Assembly: GCA_038110535.1 (NCBI GenBank)
Contig: JAYNJW010000081.1
Location: 1 to 5,286, forward strand
Length of the DNA stretch: 5,286 nt
DNA from: Chordibacter sp038110535
GTDB lineage: Bacteria; Verrucomicrobiota; Verrucomicrobiia; Opitutales; Seribacteraceae
Reading direction: 5' to 3'
This document shows, one piece after another, positions 4,036-5,286 of this stretch. A model generated the notes under the pieces. The model saw only the letters and a list, made by a program, of their open reading frames with translations. It made no database searches and was not told the origin of the DNA. Made by a program: the position numbers and the translations under genes. Each line of letters opens with the position of its first letter. Within the stretch, counting starts at the first letter, position 1.

Positions 4036-5286
4036 ATGGCAAATGCTGATTTGTATACCATGTTTCCCTGTGATCCGTACAACCACACCATATGGAGAAA
4101 GATTGACGGTTTGGAAGAATCTATTCAGGCAGATTCTTTTTGCGGTGAACCAGTCTTAAAAGTAAATCCAATCGCTTTGGAAAGGCTTGCCGAAGAGGCT
4201 TTTCATGATATCTCTCATTATTTGCGCCCAGGCCATCTTCAACAATTACGTGCGATTTTGGAAGATCAGGAAGCCTCGGCAAACGATCGGTTTGTGGCTC
4301 TCGATTTGCTGAGAAATTCCCAAATTGCCGCTGAGGGTATTCTGCCCATGTGCCAAGACACCGGAACGGCCATTGTAATGGCAAAAAAGGGCAGGGGAAT
4401 ATGGACACCTGGGGCGGATGAAGATGCCCTTTCCAAAGGAATTGAAAAAACCTATGCAACCGATAATTTACGTTTTTCTCAGCTTGCCCCGCTGGGGATG
4501 TTTGAGGAGAAAAATACCCGTTCCAACCTGCCCGCCCAGATAGACCTTTATCATACGGACGGAGATGAATATCACTTTTTATTCATGGCCAAAGGTGGTG
4601 GTTCGGCCAATAAAACTTTTTTGCACCAAGGCACACCCTCTCTCTTGAAGCAGGATTTATTGCTGGAATATCTTGATGAGCACATTGCAGCACTTGGCAC
4701 AGCTGCCTGTCCACCTTATCATTTGGCAGTGGTGATTGGAGGAACCTCTGCCGAAGCAAATTTAAAAACCGTCAAACTTGCCAGTGCCCGATATCTTGAT
4801 GACTTGCCAGTTTCGGGTGATCCCCGGGGACATGCGATCCGTTGCCCGGAAATGGAGACAAAAATACTGGAAATGACTCAAAAACGGGGAATAGGTGCCC
4901 AATTTGGTGGCAAATATTTTTGCCTTGATGTACGGGTCATTCGATTGCCGAGACATGGTGCAAGCTTACCCATTGGGATCGGGGTGAGTTGTTCGGCTGA
5001 CCGGCAGGCCTTGGGTAAAATTACCAAAGAAGGAGTCTTTCTTGAGCAGTTGGAAACCAACCCCAGCCAATTTCTTCCCGCATATGATGAGCAAAACGAT
5101 GACGATGGGCAAGCGGTGGAAATCGATTTAAACCTCGGGATGGAAAAAGTTCTGAAGGAATTATCCAAGCATCCGGTCCGCACCCGTTTGTCACTCAATG
5201 GTCCCTTAATAGTTGCCCGCGACTTGGCCCATAGCAGATTGCGCGAACGATTGAATGCCGGGCAGGGATTGCCGGATTATTTCAAA
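4036..5286 (+). CDS. Fumarate hydratase class I (iron-sulfur fumarase, FumA type), 3' end beyond window
   Basis: This frame is open from ATG 4036 to the last base (417 codons, no stop). It encodes most of an oxygen-sensitive [4Fe-4S] fumarase interconverting fumarate and L-malate in the TCA cycle. Characteristic segments are NDRFVALDLLRN (83-94), MCQDTGTAIV (105-114), NTRSNLPAQIDLY (160-172), AKGGGSANKTF (185-195), GTAACPPYH (221-229), GIGAQFGGKYF (285-295), RLPRHGAS (303-310) and GVSCSADR (316-323). Cys106, Cys225 and Cys319 match the cluster ligands of E. coli FumA, each offset by one (105, 224, 318 from memory). Asp108, Arg146 and His307 also fit the spacing of substrate-contacting residues in the Leishmania enzyme. 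The C-terminal domain begins near LSLNGPLIVARD (385-396). Family members have about 550 residues, so about 130 are missing. An AAGG site lies 9 nt upstream, within an inverted repeat. The 70-nt gap suggests it may be transcribed separately from the run before it. Confidence 0.96.
   Translation, partial: MANADLYTMFPCDPYNHTIWRKIDGLEESIQADSFCGEPVLKVNPIALERLAEEAFHDISHYLRPGHLQQLRAILEDQEASANDRFVALDLLRNSQIAAEGILPMCQDTGTAIVMAKKGRGIWTPGADEDALSKGIEKTYATDNLRFSQLAPLGMFEEKNTRSNLPAQIDLYHTDGDEYHFLFMAKGGGSANKTFLHQGTPSLLKQDLLLEYLDEHIAALGTAACPPYHLAVVIGGTSAEANLKTVKLASARYLDDLPVSGDPRGHAIRCPEMETKILEMTQKRGIGAQFGGKYFCLDVRVIRLPRHGASLPIGIGVSCSADRQALGKITKEGVFLEQLETNPSQFLPAYDEQNDDDGQAVEIDLNLGMEKVLKELSKHPVRTRLSLNGPLIVARDLAHSRLRERLNAGQGLPDYFK

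Noticed and set aside
4121..5198. Minus-strand open frames (4121-4459, 4762-4956, 4878-5198)
   Set aside because: All are antisense to the fumarase gene, whose + strand motifs are unmistakable.
1..5286. CRISPR array, insertion sequence, attachment site or toxin-antitoxin pair
   Set aside because: No spaced direct repeats, transposase motifs, terminal inverted repeats or target duplications were seen. The window reads as core chromosome.

Overview
The window looks like a Gram-negative chromosome segment downstream of an rRNA operon. Moderate AT-richness, a mixture of genes with and without a Shine-Dalgarno site, a 31-residue mS38/COX24-type ribosomal protein, an ECF sigma factor linked to an HtrA-like secreted protein, and a long FumA-type fumarase together suggest a Verrucomicrobiota-like bacterium. 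Bacteroidota is the main alternative. This placement is inference from gene style, not a database result.

Layout, all on the + strand: the 3' end of 23S rRNA (1 to about 162); a structured spacer of about 150 nt; a complete 5S rRNA (about 314-430); a very strong intrinsic terminator (436-478) that closes the rRNA operon; a tiny very basic ribosomal-type protein gene (516-611); then a tight four-gene run (681-3965) encoding a long-chain polyprenyl diphosphate synthase, an ECF sigma factor, a one-TM membrane protein and a secreted HtrA-like PDZ protein, with gaps of 24, 15 and 3 nt; and after a 70-nt gap containing an inverted repeat, a class I fumarase gene (4036 to past the window end) that is open to the last base.

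The most notable unit is sigma / membrane protein / HtrA-like protein (1758-3965). It has the layout of an envelope-sensing circuit (sigma factor, membrane-anchored regulator, periplasmic PDZ sensor). However, the HtrA-like protein has lost all three catalytic-triad residues, and the membrane protein lacks a recognisable zinc anti-sigma motif. The membrane protein ends in Phe-Thr-Phe, which resembles the C-terminal aromatic tails read by DegS-type PDZ domains. A non-proteolytic sigma-control system is therefore a reasonable hypothesis. The flanking genes are housekeeping: quinone side-chain synthesis and the TCA cycle.
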